From the NCBI GenBank assembly GCA_944470555.2, contig OX104132.1, forward strand, positions 1,468,931 to 1,532,930: a stretch of DNA of 64,000 bases, given 5' to 3'. Positions 21,906-34,794 of the stretch are shown in pieces. How positions within the stretch are numbered: the stretch's first letter is position 1; the number at the start of each line of letters is the position of its first letter. The translations under genes and the position numbers were made by a program. The notes beneath the pieces were generated by a model. The model was given only the letters and a program-made list of their open reading frames with translations, had not been told where the DNA came from and searched no databases. The DNA is from Heterobilharzia americana. Its lineage: Eukaryota > Platyhelminthes > Trematoda > Strigeidida > Schistosomatidae.

Positions 21906-23166
21906 GATTTCTCGAAGCTACAGCTTTGATCAGAAGGAACCAATAAGGCACTTTCATCTCCTTCAAGTTCACATAATCAATAATATGTCTCCTTACCTCC
22001 TGTATTTGTGTTACTTGTGGTGCCGGAGATATATTAGGAAATGAGCATTTCGCCTAGTAGTCTTGAATAATACATTGAATATCTGAGAAACATACACCTT
22101 AGAAATAGTCAGGGTTACAGGTCTTGATCATAGATTTGCATGCAGCATTACTCACTAAAGGTGAAACCGAACAGTGAGCGATTTAGGAGTTCTGGATGAA
22201 GTCTTAAGTAGAGGTGATAGGTCAGTCGAGAGGCGTTGTGAAACTTCGTTTATTGAAGTAGCTCAACCTAATATCCCACATCCTGAGCTACTACCCCAAT
22301 TCGATGTCTTACATTAGATCAATGTAGAATCGGGTTGGAATAAGACTAGGAATCGTCACACCAAGATATGGAGACAGTCAACAAAGTCTCTCACTGATGG
22401 TTTGGGCCATCTAAAACGTGATGGCAGTCTGCCTGAAGTTCTCAATAGGATACACATCAATGTTTGGTCACGTGCTCGTATGGTTCAAAACCAGTCACAG
22501 AGCTGTACATCGATACACTTTGGCATCTCCGACATTCTCAATTACTTTTACTCTTTCAACTCATAAACTGTTGCCAACGTTTATGTAGTTGTTTCCCTGC
22601 TCATGTCTACGTTGAATGTTATCATGAGATCTCCCTTCGTGAACTGATGCTCTACTGTCCAGCGCCTCACTACATTTTTGCTTCTTCCAACCCTTACAAC
22701 ATGCTTCCATTTAAACCGCTTAACATTCTGCTACTAGAGGCATATTCATATCTACACAACCGATCACACTCCTCAGGTGTTACACCTCTTCAAATAATCA
22801 ATAGCGTGTTCTCTTAAAAATATTCTGCATATCTACCTTCTATGTTTTCGAGGTATATTCTCATTTCTTATTGACAAGATGACATGCTTTTCTGAAACTG
22901 AAATTTGTTTGGCTGTTGGTGTAAAAGTCTCGTCGCTACTGAAAACTGATCAACCACCGTAATTCTCACTGTTTGATGTAGTTCTCAACACATGTGTGTG
23001 TGTGTGATACACATACTCACATTCAATTTCCTTCAGAAATATAAGCTATGTACAATAGGCTTCAAGTCCATTGTCCGTATTTTCGGTTTCATCGAAACAG
23101 ATGATTGACACAACAGACCCACATCATATTGCATCTTGCAAACAAATGACAGAATCATTCACAAGC
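21906..23166 (+). repeat. Composite repeat, plus copy (non-LTR 3' end plus tail)
   Basis: Together with the SM-alpha piece to its left, this 1.4 kb stretch recurs inverted at 60186-61605 with small differences. Broken plus-strand frames at about 22315-22500 translate as VESGWNKTRN, HTKIWRQSTKSLTDGLGHL and RMVQNQSQS. These parallel the C-terminus of the second non-LTR family (GSGWKK..., KSLTVGLSHV at 49440-49510). The 117-codon frame at 22464-22817 and its antisense partner at 60545-60943 lie in the 3' tail and look non-coding. A (TG)n run sits at about 22991-23005. Confidence 0.75.
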
Positions 23167-23544
23167 TTCTTGTTGCAAACACTGATCAATTTGAAAATCT
23201 AGGTTAGGTGGTAAGTACATCTTGCGTACTTGTGGAGTAATCGACTCACTTTTTTCACTTCATTTTTTATCTTCCAGATTCTCATGGTCACCAACAAACT
23301 CAAACTGCTGTACACATGCCGCTGCAATGACCTATCTACAGGCTAGACGAAAACCTGTCAACAGACGGTTGTTAAAAGTCATTCACTCGTGAGATGAACA
23401 AACCGCTTCAGTTGTCAGTTGAGATTCAAGTGTCAACTACTGCTGGAATCGTGATGGACATGCAAAATACAACTCATTATCATTGTTTCAGACATCTCGG
23501 GGGAATGATAAACTGGGAGTAAATAAATCTGGTTTATCCATACA

Positions 23545-24572
23545 TATTATTATTATTCTTATATATTAATTGTCCCTTGGGTTCCCAATGAAACATAGTG
23601 CTTCAGTAGCACGTCTCCAGTGCACTCTGTTCTCTGCAAATTCTTCAACCTGGTTCCCATCTGGATTCCAGTCGAGTGCCTGACCTAGTGCGTGATGTCA
23701 CCAGTCGTGCTTCTCAGTGTATGCCCAATACATATCCAATTTACACTTCTCCATATTTGTTGAGTGATAGGTTCTTGCTTCGATGGTTCGTTACTTAGTC
23801 AGAGTTCCTTGTTGCTTATTCTCATTATTCTGGCCATCCATGTGAGCGTCAGTAACGAGCCAGTGTAGGTGACAGTTGTTGATGAATGTCTGTAGTTTGT
23901 TGGCAATCCCTTCCGGAACGTGCCAACTCTCTCAACCATCACATAGTAGCACTGACTCGCCTAACTGAATTGGTGTTGAAAATCCAGATGTTGTTCATGC
24001 TTTATACTGAGTTGAGTGTAGATCTCCACACTGGTTTCAGGTTAATGAAGGAAGGCGTGTCTTGCTGTCTTTCCTATCGTGTCTGGATTTCACGTCCTCT
24101 TCTGTGCCAACGCCTGTAGTTGAAACGATGCTGCCCAGCCTAGTTGGTAGGTGAATGAGGCTACTTCCTTCAAGTTTCTCCCGTGGTTGTGGTTGTGGTG
24201 GTGGTGGTGATTGGAGCCTGTTGTTGTAGGTGTTGGTTGAGTATCTTCATCACCTCTGTCTTCTCTACCTTCACTTGAGGTCCCACCTTCGCAGTACTGC
24301 ACTGCACTGCACTACCTCTTCCGTCAACTTGTTAGTTTTTGTCTGTACATCTTCGAGTTTGTGTGACATTGGATACAAGTCATCATTGGTGAAATCCAAG
24401 TCTTTTAGGTTCTTCTTCGTGGTCCAGCGTATTACCCTGTTCTCGCTTCTCACTGTTTGCTGCATGATCCAGTCGACTACAATGAGTAAGATGATTGATG
24501 ATCGTAGGTGGCAGCCTTGTCCTACTCCTTCCTATCTTCACTTCAAAGGCACCATTGAGCTTCGCATTTTGA
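23545..24572 (-). mobile_element. RTE retrotransposon, 3' fragment (copy F)
   Basis: Minus-strand 3' third of the RTE, from an (ATT)n tail at 23545 to the segment encoding the KLNGAFEVK-like motif before RT motif B. It shares the LDFTNDDLYPMS palm change, the GGT/GTG-rich runs and a (TGCAC)n tract (about 24296-24315) with copy E. These shared derived changes make E and F sister copies in opposite orientation. Confidence 0.85.
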
Positions 24573-24574
24573 TA

Positions 24575-25655
24575 TCCGTACATAAGTCAGTAGAAACCAA
24601 TAATTTTGAGCAAATCAACGAAGAAAGACCTGGTGATTAGATTGGATTATCTAATGATCACTACCAAATACCACTGGTCATTTCTCTTATCCGCTTTGGT
24701 AGAGTGTAGTTACCAGATATTCACTGTATAATCACAATCTCACAACTGAGACATTTGTTACCTTCAGGGATGATGTGTTCATTCCTAAAACTCAATATGA
24801 AAATCGTTACTTTTTTAGATGGACCTTTTCAGCTAAGAGGATCTAGGCTTTCAGGAAAGTATGTAGGCAAAGAGTATTCGGTTAGAAAGTTAACTCATTA
24901 TATTCACATAGAAAATCATTGAAACTCAGACAAACAATACCTACCGACATGGTTGTTTCAAATAGTCTATTTTCATCTAAATGGTGAACTATTTTTGAAC
25001 TTCATTCATTCAATATTTTAGTAATGGACTGTGTACCTTCATACTTCGTTACTCAATCAATTTCATAACACTATTTGATTTCGATATGATCAGGTATAGA
25101 GTGTCATGAAGTGTGGAAAGACAATAACAAAAATAACTCCCTTACAATACTATCTTGATCGATTTATTCTTGTTGTTTCGTCTCCGCCACCATTCTGGAA
25201 TGCTTCCTCGATGATTACTCCAAGTATATTAAGTCGATTTTACGTTTACTAGACCACCTAATAGTTGAAAACATGACCATTTCATCAGCGTTTATGTTAC
25301 CGTCCCTGAAAAATTCATGAAAAGTTTATAAACTACCTTTCCGTTTGATTCGATAAATTAAAAGGTTGTAACGCATTCGAAACCTTACTCATCCACCTTT
25401 TACTTTCGATTCCTAGAATTCCTCACCTCTTCGTTGTCAAGCACTGCCATTTATCAGTTATCCCTGATTGTTAAATGTAAGTCATCGTCTCTTTTCCCTT
25501 CCACATTCTTGTGGTCACCAACAAACTAAACTGTTCTAGGCGCCCCTTGCAACAAAGTACTTGCTTACCTACCTACAGGTCAGACGAAAATGTATCAACA
25601 TCTGTTCATCACAAGATTTGCAACGCGATGGTTATTCTTTGCATATAGTGAGTAT
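24575..25655. other. No recognised gene; one low-copy repeat segment
   Basis: AT-rich. About 25495-25620 resembles 23275-23395 in the same orientation (shared GGTCACCAACAAACT and ACAGG...AGACGAAAA), so a short unnamed repeat is present. No coding motif was recognised. Confidence 0.4.
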
Positions 25656-25660
25656 ATCCC

Positions 25661-26936
25661 GGCCAGCATTTATTTAATATGGGAGCACTTTGGAAATTGC
25701 GGGTTTCACCCGAAGCTACTTTCGGTGGACTTAGCAATTTTTAGGTATTCACCCTAAATTTCATAAGTATTTTACTTGGCCGCTAACATTTATTGATTTC
25801 TATAACAAAAATACGTGTAGCACATAAACGTAAAATATTCATATAACAACATTATGGATTACGCCTTCTCACAACTTGGGATATAGATTATTACAAATCT
25901 TCGGAGCACTACCAACACTTTGGGTACTTCAAGTGTTTCGGGCGCGTCTAATAAACATACAAAATATCGGGCTAACTGTAGACACTCTGAGCAGTGCCCA
26001 AATTTCATAGTGGCCTTGAGACGGTTGAACGTCTGTTTAAGTACACCAAAATTGGTAGCTGAGAGCGGAAATCCTGTTCACAATACTATACACCGTGTTG
26101 GTGAGTGGTGGTATTTTTTGTTGTGTGATTGCGTTTCCTACACCCAAGGGATGTTGCTTTTTATTTCCCTTTATTCATTTAATTCATTATTGGTGTTTCA
26201 ATACAATGAGTGCACGAAATATTTATGGAAAGCAGTGAAGCTTCCTAAGAAATTCTACAATTCCTTCACTATCCTTCATTTTCAGTTAAAATGACAAGTC
26301 CTATACCTCATGCTGTTATTGCAGAACCTGTCACAATTGTATTTGAGGAACGTAACCCCTCATTAAGCATCGCGTTCTAAAGCCACAAAAGAAGGCGACG
26401 AGGCTGGAATTTGCGTAAGGTCTCCTTTGTTCATTAACTGTATGGCTTAGCTCGACTTGGATTTAAACTGTCAGAGTATGTCTACACTACACCGAAGAGG
26501 GAAAAAAATATGAGTACCAGACTAGCAAACAATCAACGGGTAATAATACAATTATCGTAGGTGACTGAATTATCCGAAGATGGTGAGGTTATCCCTATCT
26601 TCGTCTCTAAATAAGCGGAGAGCACTCCACTACCCAGTTCGCCAGATAGCGTCAACGAGATGGAATAAGTAGAAGAAGAGTATTATGTACCTGTCATTGT
26701 TACAATATAAACTTATTTTGATATTTACGTCTTTTACATGCCTTTTGGCGAACGTTAAGGGTGTTTTTAAAATTCGGGCGCACTTTGGGACTTTTGACAT
26801 TATCGGAGAAAAACTTCGCGCGCACTTTGAAAGTTTCGAAACTTTCAGGGTAAAGGTTGGGAACACTCGGGGAATATCCTGCGTCGCCCAATATGCGCCC
26901 GAAAGTTACAAAGTGTCCCCGAAGTAAATGCTGGCT
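25661..26936. mobile_element. Probable non-autonomous DNA transposon with terminal inverted repeats
   Basis: The left end GGCCAGCATTTATTTAATAT and the reverse complement of the right end AGCCAGCATTTACTTCGGGG share GCCAGCATTTA, then GGGAGCACTTTG/GGACACTTTG and a TTNCGGG segment, giving an imperfect TIR of about 45 nt. Subterminal GCGC/CACTTTG-rich repeats (26755-26900) are more GC-rich than the flanks. The frame at 25920-26294 shows no transposase motif. No clear target-site duplication was seen. Superfamily is unknown. Confidence 0.5.
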
Positions 26937-26939
26937 GAG

Positions 26940-28500
26940 ATGTATGTATACATAATTAGAAACTGTAATAATTTTATCCAGTCTTCTTGTTTTCTTCAGT
27001 CCAGTAATAGGAGCAAGCAAATATTTTATACTTTGAGGTTTCGATAGTTCAGTTTTGTAAATACTGAGCTATTTCGTTTGCCAATCATCTTCATGGAGTT
27101 AATCTTTCTTCAACGGTATCTTCCAATCTTTTCCATTTCATCAAACCATAAATACTCATCAGATACTTTAGAGACCAGTATATATAGTTTTTGTCGTTCA
27201 CTGGTGTGTTCAGTTGGAGAAAACCCTATGATAAAAGTAACCATTTACACTTTACTTAAGGATCATAACCCTTGGAACATCTTTCCCGGGTTGATACTAG
27301 GGGTCACTCTAACAACTGTTGAAATAACTAATTAAGTTTCTCTATTTTGGCTGGAAATGCAATTTCTTATTTAAAACACAAACACGCAATTGGCCATTTC
27401 TGTAGTTGTGTAGGTGGTCTCTAGTTTCATTTTTACAAGCCATCAGTTAAAGTTTAAATGCGTCAATTAGAATGATTTGGTACATTCAAACAATTCTAAA
27501 ACTAGAGATACCAGACATGATTATATTCTTTTAGAATGTAAAGCCAAACTAAATTGTTTCTTAAGCTAAGAAAACAAAAATTACTTGAGTAGTAGAGTGT
27601 TATACCGATGGAGTATACCAGCATCAGAAATGTTGCTATACAAGCTTTATTCGATGTGACTGACACTAGTGGCTAGTATTTCATTCAACTAGTGTTTGTG
27701 AGTAATTTTGCGCATACTTTCAATTAATCTCTTCATCTACTGTAACTTATTTACTCTAGAGTGCCATATAAAGCCTACTTGGCAACATCCTGGATACTAA
27801 CAGGTCCATTGGAAGGCGTTTCTCCAGAATCACTAACACCTTTTCCTACTTGAGCAAGACGACAAAATGAGAATGTGTAGTTAATGAAACTAAAGTTACA
27901 TGTGAGCGCTTTTAATAAGTTAGCCAACACCGTAAATAAAATTCTGCTTTATGTAACTGATAAAGGTGAGATACATTCACAATGTATGAGCTGTGTGAAG
28001 ACTAATATAGACGTGTTCATTTGACCTTACATTGGTCATTATTCAAACACCTTTTACAAATAAAGTGCGTAAAATGTTACCACTTAAGTTTCAACTCGTT
28101 AGCTCATTTTCAAAATGAGTAACGAAACTCATAAACACATGCTTCATCTGAAGGCAATAACATTTAATGTCATAAACTAACTTCGACAGGATAATATCAT
28201 TTACTGGTTTACATCAAGTCGTGACGTCGAGTGTACTTACTATAGACAGAATACCACTGTTTTTCTCCACACCTTTGGTTTTAAAAATTCGTATTTGGTG
28301 GATTTTCATGGGACAGGCTTAAGAGGAGCTACCTGTCAGGTTGTTTTGAATCAAGGTGGACACATTTCCTTGCAATCTTGATGCGACAGCGTGAGAGATT
28401 GCCGATTTAAATTTTATTTCCAAGTGCGTTGGGTGCACAAAGACGAGACTGCCTGGTGGTCGCGCTGTCTTGAATTGAGAGAAGTTGGAAATGCGGGCGG
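26940..28500. other. No recognised gene
   Basis: AT-rich single-copy-looking DNA. The frame at 27078-27335 has no motif and low-complexity composition. No repeat matches noticed. Confidence 0.4.
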
Positions 28501-28504
28501 TTGG

Positions 28505-28700
28505 ACTCCAACCCAGTGGCTCAATGGTGACGTGGTGGCCTTGATACCTGAAGGTCCTGGGTTAGGTCTTTGAAAAGATGGGGTCACGGGTGCACAATGC
28601 TGAGGGGTCGCATACCAGGGAAAAATGACTGTCCAGTGTTCCTAGGCTTTCAATGTTCCTCCACCTGACGTCCGTCCACCATCAATTCCAACTTGAAATC
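28505..28700 (+). repeat. tRNA-like repeat, copy 1 (unnamed family)
   Basis: A CAGTGGCTCAATGG A-box-like motif (about 28512) and GGTCCTGGGTTAGG B-box-like motif (about 28552), followed by a tail containing TGTCCAGTGTTCCTAGG, TTTCAATGTTCC and GACGTC(C/A)GTCCA. The same order recurs at 50615-50800 on the same strand. It differs from SM-alpha and has no hammerhead. Confidence 0.5.
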
Positions 28701-28704
28701 AACA

Positions 28705-31700
28705 AATCCCCACAAACCCCTAAACGGAATACATTCTTTGTGTTTGCTCAGCTGTTGGTTTCTGCTTTTTTTACCGCTTTTTTTTCCTGATTCTTGTCCT
28801 TGCTGAGTAGAGTGCCAAAGATGTGCTCGCGCACGCTCTTCTGTTATCCGTTTGCGACAAGTTTCCCATAGGCTGAATGAAAGCCAACCAGTAACTTGGA
28901 GGTACAGTTGCTTACATTACCATATGATGGAGATTTCTTGTCGCCTCTTTTCATCTTTTTAAATTCTGCAGTGCAAAAATTTCTGTTGGCCAAAATATTA
29001 TGACCTCTATCCTACTTTACATGGATTCCATCAGTCTAACATACCCATGCAATCAAGTACTTGTTTATTGTAACCTTGGAAATCTGCCCATGACACCTTC
29101 ACCCCGGGAGGCCAAAGATTACCCACGCTGTTTCGATTCATTCAGCGTGTCGAAAAATAAATTGAATTATGTATTATCTGCTCATTTCATAAGTGCTGTT
29201 TGGAGAGAAATATGCAGTTTACAAAAAATTCGCATCTTACTTGAAGGATTACAAACCAAGTGGTCACTTGGTGGCTTGTTTTTAACATGCAAGGAAGATC
29301 ACCCTCACAGTTGCGCCAAAAACTTTGGACAGAAGACCCTCATTTTTGTCTTCCTTTTTCTGACAAAAGAGCTTGAATTTGGCTTCAACAACCAGGCGAA
29401 CACCGAACCCATTTAGTGCTTGATAGATCGTCAACTGCATCGATATTCAAGCAATGGACGAAGGGTTAGCATAAGCGCTATCCCATAAATTTTAGACTTC
29501 CAAACATCTTTTATCTCTTAACAGGGTGTTATTAATAATTGATCACATTGGTTAACACCACAGTCAGAAAAACTACCACCCAGAAACTAAACACTGCTGC
29601 CAGCATAGGCAGTTATCTTAATATAATCAAAGTAATCCACAGAACCCGACTTCAGACTCCAAGTTATTGAGCACCGTCAAATATACCGTACATGTACAAA
29701 ATGGGACCCTTCAGAACCTCGTCACTTTTACAATGCTCACTGCCATGAATGCGACAGGACAACATGAGCAACTTCCGTTCCCGTAAGTTTAGATTCTGTG
29801 ACTTACTACTGAACCGTCAACTAATAAGGGTCACTTTCGCTTCCACGCTTCATAGTGATTGGTCCGCTTTACCAAAGACATTTACTGCTAATACTAATAA
29901 TGCTGAGCTTAAAATGTCTGATAGACACCTATCACTGTTTTTGATGATGCACAAAGTCCATCAGTTTTCTCTGTCATTGGTGTTATCACTCATCTTGCTC
30001 CAATCATAACTGCCATTTACCTTCTTTTAGAGAAATAAAGTCTTAGTTTTATGGGGCTCCCTTTTCTTCCAAAGGGTATGGTTCATCTGAAATAAATGAG
30101 CAAACAAAACTGCGTGAACCACAAGTGTCAGGAGTAGAAAATATTACGGCGAAAATTCCTACTCTTCCGTCAAGGGTCTGAAATTAGAGGTTATACTCAT
30201 CATGAGCTGCGAATTTCGGTCACTCTTATCTATAATTCAATGGTGTGGGATTGGTAGAGTGGTGTATCGCAGCCGCTGATTTCAGTACAAAGTATGATGA
30301 TTTCTTTCATAAACGGTATCACCATTTTAAGATCCTAGAAAAGCGAGAGACGGGGAAGAAACTGATCCGGGAATGGCAATTAGCATCGTAAATGTCATGA
30401 GTGGTAGACGATCGCCATCATTACAATCCGCTAAAGAGCAAATATAATTATGGAACTTATAACTCAACCAATAAAGACAGACGGTCGAACGTGTAAGGAA
30501 AAACACACTTTTGGACTTGCAGTTAATGCTACGTTACACAGCACTCTCCAGTGCAAGGTAGCATAGCGTAGTGCAACCGGAGCTTCTCCTCCGGATAAGC
30601 ATCATGGCAACAAGATAAGGAGTGCCTGGCAGAGAATACAGGAACGGTTTCGGACTATGGGTACACTTTTCAGATGCTGTTTGGGTGGTAGTCAGTCCAT
30701 ATGTCAAAATGAGATGCTTCTCTCTAAACTTTTCTCCCACATCAATTCGCCACTCCAAAAGACGCGGATGAAAAGTTAGAAGAAACAGAAGGATGTGTCT
30801 GAAGACCTTAGTTCCGTCCAGCTATGAAAGACATGTGAAGTTGGTGTGACACGGTTCTTTTCAAAATCCTGATCTGCGTTTTCTAATGCTTTTTCATCAG
30901 TGGTCGAAGCATAAAGTGGGAGTGAAAAAAATGAAGCTTCACACTCAGCTACTTAGTTACAGGAAGAAGGCATGAACCCTTTGAAAGTGAGCAGCATGTC
31001 ATGTCTACTTGTGTAGTGTTTGGTTTCAAGTTTGACAGCCTACTGAATACAAGTGCGTCTTGAGACGATTGGCTGACCTTCTTCCATCGTGACATTTGAA
31101 TGATTCCTAGCTTCCAGATGGTCCTAATTTGGGAACAGATAAATATTTTCAGTCAGTGATGGAATTTCAGAAAACGTACCGCGGTAAACCTCAGAAGTGA
31201 AAAACCAAGTGCCCAGTAACTCAGTAGAGGGCTGGAAAGTTAGTATGGTTCTATAAACGCTCAGAGGGACGTTTCATTACTCTTGCTTACGTTGTAAAGC
31301 ACAAGGGTTACGGTTTTTCATCAGAACGATCAAGGGAATAAAGTCAGTTAGTTCTCACTGAAGTTATCCTGCAAACTAAATGGCAACAGAAAAGATGAAT
31401 AAATGTATGATTTTAAATTAAGTTCATCCGCCATAACTTTGCCCACTCATAGATAGGCCTCAGAGGAAGCAGCGAAGCATTGGGATGCGCGGAAATTGGC
31501 TGAGAGTTTGGGACACTGAATTAGTGCACAGCATATAGCTCATAAACACTTTGAGTTTAGTCCTTCCACACACCCTAGGAATTGCTCAGTATGTAGTATT
31601 CCGCCAAATTCAACATTTTCATGTGGCTGCCAGTGCTTTTAACACTATCTGTTCACATTGTTGTATTTCATTCAAAACCTTTTGTGATACCACCCACGTT

Positions 31701-34160
31701 TGCCCCTTTCGGTAAGCGATAGTAAGCACCAAAGTTGCCGAAAACTACTTGAACAAACCCCTTGCGTCTACTGTTGGAACACTTGCCGTGTATCAAAGTT
31801 AGACTCAGTTACTTCACCAACCTAATTTGGTGTTTGCGAAGTTAATCCCTGAGGAACCTATATTTCGTCCTATTTGATGAACAGAGAAAGGCCAGTCGTT
31901 TATTTCATGCCTCTGATCATTGTGAAAATGTTAAAAGTACACCTCTGGAAAAACGCCAATGTCTGGGAGCTCTTCGTGTGCTGATAACTGCCAATATGTG
32001 CATATAGATGAAAGCTCAGTGTATTTGCGACTGTCAGGAAAGTTACGTCGCCACTGATGGCCTGGTGGATAGCCACATGATATTAGAAGTGGGAGCTGTT
32101 ATATTCAGAACTGGTATTGCACCTATTCTTCTGTAACTAGCCACAATCATATGAAATCCTACCACTCGGCTATCGAACATCCGCTGTCAGCCACCGCATG
32201 CCTTGAGTTGTAATGGCCATCTTTACATCTGCTTACTGAGATTTGAGGCATGCAGGTAGAAATCTACCGAGCTAAATTACCTGTTGTTCCACTTCATGCC
32301 AAAAACTGTAATACTGGGACAAACTCAGCTCTTGTCTGACATTAATGACGTAGAAAAGAGCATCCGCTATTTATTACTGTCTGGGTCAGACAGGGAACAA
32401 TGACGGTGGTTAGTCAATATAATGTGCAAATAACGGACTCAAAGGCCTGCAGCCTAGTGGGACTCCATTCAGTATACCTGCTTACTCAGCTTGGAGCTAC
32501 CTCATAACTGACCCTTCTAAGTGCTCAGCTGGATGAGCTCATTTGCCGCGTACTAGAAACAAAGGTGCTAACTGCTCTAAGTGACATCCACAGCGTTATC
32601 TACGGGACATGACTAACTTATTATCTCTGGACATTTACAGCCCTCTCTCTGAGCTTACAGGAATACAACACTACATCGAGCAATGTGTCCGGTCGACACT
32701 CGCTAGGAGAAGATGAAAAATACACTGTGCGAAGAGATCTGGGGAGGTATACGCTGACGACCAAATGAAAACCCATCAAAGCTTAAGCGCTTGCCTGATG
32801 CAGAACATCAACCCGTAGGGGTTGCAATGGTTCAAACTCTTATTGACCGTGGTGGTCATAACGCGGCGCTGTACGATATTTTAATCAGAGGGTGACTATC
32901 TTAGAGGAGCTGCGCTACTTTCCTCTGTTACATCAATCCAAGCTGTGTTTTATGTGTCTGTCCTCTGAAAAGGTCATGGCTCCACGCATGCGGTGTCCTA
33001 TGAGGTGACGACCGACGAGAATCAACAAAGGAAAATAGCAAGGGGATGATCATATGCAACGTCTCTTCAACACTTCTAGCTGTTAAAAGCGAAACTCTCA
33101 GCATGGATGCTACATGGAGCATTCCATCCAACTGAACAGAAATGCTCAACGCAAGCCAAGGCTTTCTGGAAAATGGCCAGATCATGGAGTGACCATGGCA
33201 AAGAAATCCATCCAGCATCAAGCTGTGAGGTGTAGAAGGTCAGTTTGCATAAATGTTTTTCGGAAATAAGAGGCAATACCCAAAACGTCCTGTCAATCCA
33301 AGGGTAAACAACCCTATTTGCAAAGAGTAGCATGCTAGCGAACTCATGAATTGTAGGATTGCTTCCGGAGTGGAGACGGCCGAGGTTGTTCGAGCCCCCC
33401 AGACATGCAACACACTAACCCACCAGGCAATGATGAATACCAATAGTCTTGGCAGCCTTCCGACTTTTGTGGAGTCGAAGTCTGTGGATTATAAAAGACT
33501 TCCTGTAAGGTCTTCGAAAAGCTGTCGGTTTTTCGTGCAGAGAGGTCCCTAGAATAAAACTCATCCGCCCAACGTTGCTGAAAGTGGGTGGATGTTGTAT
33601 GTGGACCAGCCATGGACTTATTTCAAAACCCAGCCGACTAAAGCCAGCTCCAGAAGAGAAGAAACCTTATATGCTACGGTACTCCTCGTTCGCATACAGC
33701 CAGCGGATGTGAATTAAGTCTCATTTAGTCGAAGAATCCAGATTAAAGTCATGACTATTCAGACGATGCCACGAATATCAACCAAATGCCACATTTTATG
33801 GGGCTACTCGTTATTTTTACCCCATAGCGCTTTCTTAAGGTTTACGAGCCATTTCCGATCCCACTTGCGGGCTTCTTGCGTCTTGGCATCTGCATACCTG
33901 AAGGGGAATCGCGACCGGTTGGCGAAAGTCCAACAAACTTTGTCATAGTGCTGCAACACGAGTCATGTTAAAGTAAACTGGGGATTCCAGGCCCCCGTAT
34001 CTTTAGTTGCTGCAGATGACGTAGTGGCTTGACAATGGCCCACAAGCTTTGAAGTTACTCTAGTAAGCTGAGATATACTACCCGATGGCCAGTGCAGTGA
34101 TCCCTCTGGGAACCCAAAGAGATTTTCACATGAAACAGTGAAAGCTGCTTGGATAACGTC
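28705..34160. other. Long stretch with no supported gene
   Basis: The longest frame on the plus strand, 29000-29416 (138 codons), and several minus-strand frames at 32928-33613 show no motif I can assign. Frames at 33076-33613 overlap each other in different phases, which suggests either a very old coding element or chance. No RT, nuclease, transposase or host-gene exon was recognised. It could be intronic or intergenic single-copy DNA. Confidence 0.4.
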
Positions 34161-34163
34161 TTT

Positions 34164-34791
34164 TCACCCATCTAGGCAGCACCGTTTCAACTGCAGGCAC
34201 CGGCAGTGGCACAAACAAGGACATCGAATCCATACGGGATCGGAAATTCACCAAGACAGGCATTCATTAACTCAACTCAGTACAAATCGTGAAAAACATC
34301 CAGATTTTCAACACTAATATCAGTCAAGTCAGTGCTTCTATGTGATGGTTCAGAAACTAGATGCATCACAAAAAGCATTTCCAACAGACTACAGCTATTC
34401 ATCAACTACTACTTACTCTGGCTCGTTACTGGAGGTCAGATGGCCAGAAAGAATAAGCAGCAGAGAACTGTGGGCACGAACCAATTAAGAAGCTGTCGTT
34501 CAACAAATATACGGAAGGAAATGGAGATGGATCGGGCATACAATGAGAAGACCATTCGGGAACACCACGTGCCAGGCCAGGTACTCGAGGGGAACCCAGA
34601 TGGAAAACGACGAGTTGGTCGTCCGTGGCGAGGGTGACATGGAGTAGGTGGTGTGAGGAGGAGATGAGAGCTTCTGGGCAGTCGTAGAGCCAGGCTGAAA
34701 AGACTGCGGAGAGGAGAGTGTAATGGAGATGTGCTACTGAAGCGCTATTTTCCACTGGGAACCCAAGGGGTTAATAATAATAGTAATAAAT
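34164..34791 (+). mobile_element. RTE retrotransposon, 3' fragment (copy G)
   Basis: Plus-strand 3' end from the block encoding TYLGSTVSTT-like residues through the GKRRVGRP block (frame 34332-34637 ends in it) to a (TAA)n tail at about 34771-34791. Frame broken, 5'-truncated. It is the only recognised mobile element between about 28.7 and 39 kb. Confidence 0.8.
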
Positions 34792-34794
34792 TAC

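Noticed and set aside
29000..29416. 138-codon plus-strand frame as a candidate gene
   Set aside because: No domain or signal recognised and no supporting neighbouring exons. Listed only as a place to check.
32928..33613. Cluster of overlapping minus-strand frames as a gag-like or host gene
   Set aside because: The frames overlap in different phases and none has a recognisable motif such as a zinc knuckle.
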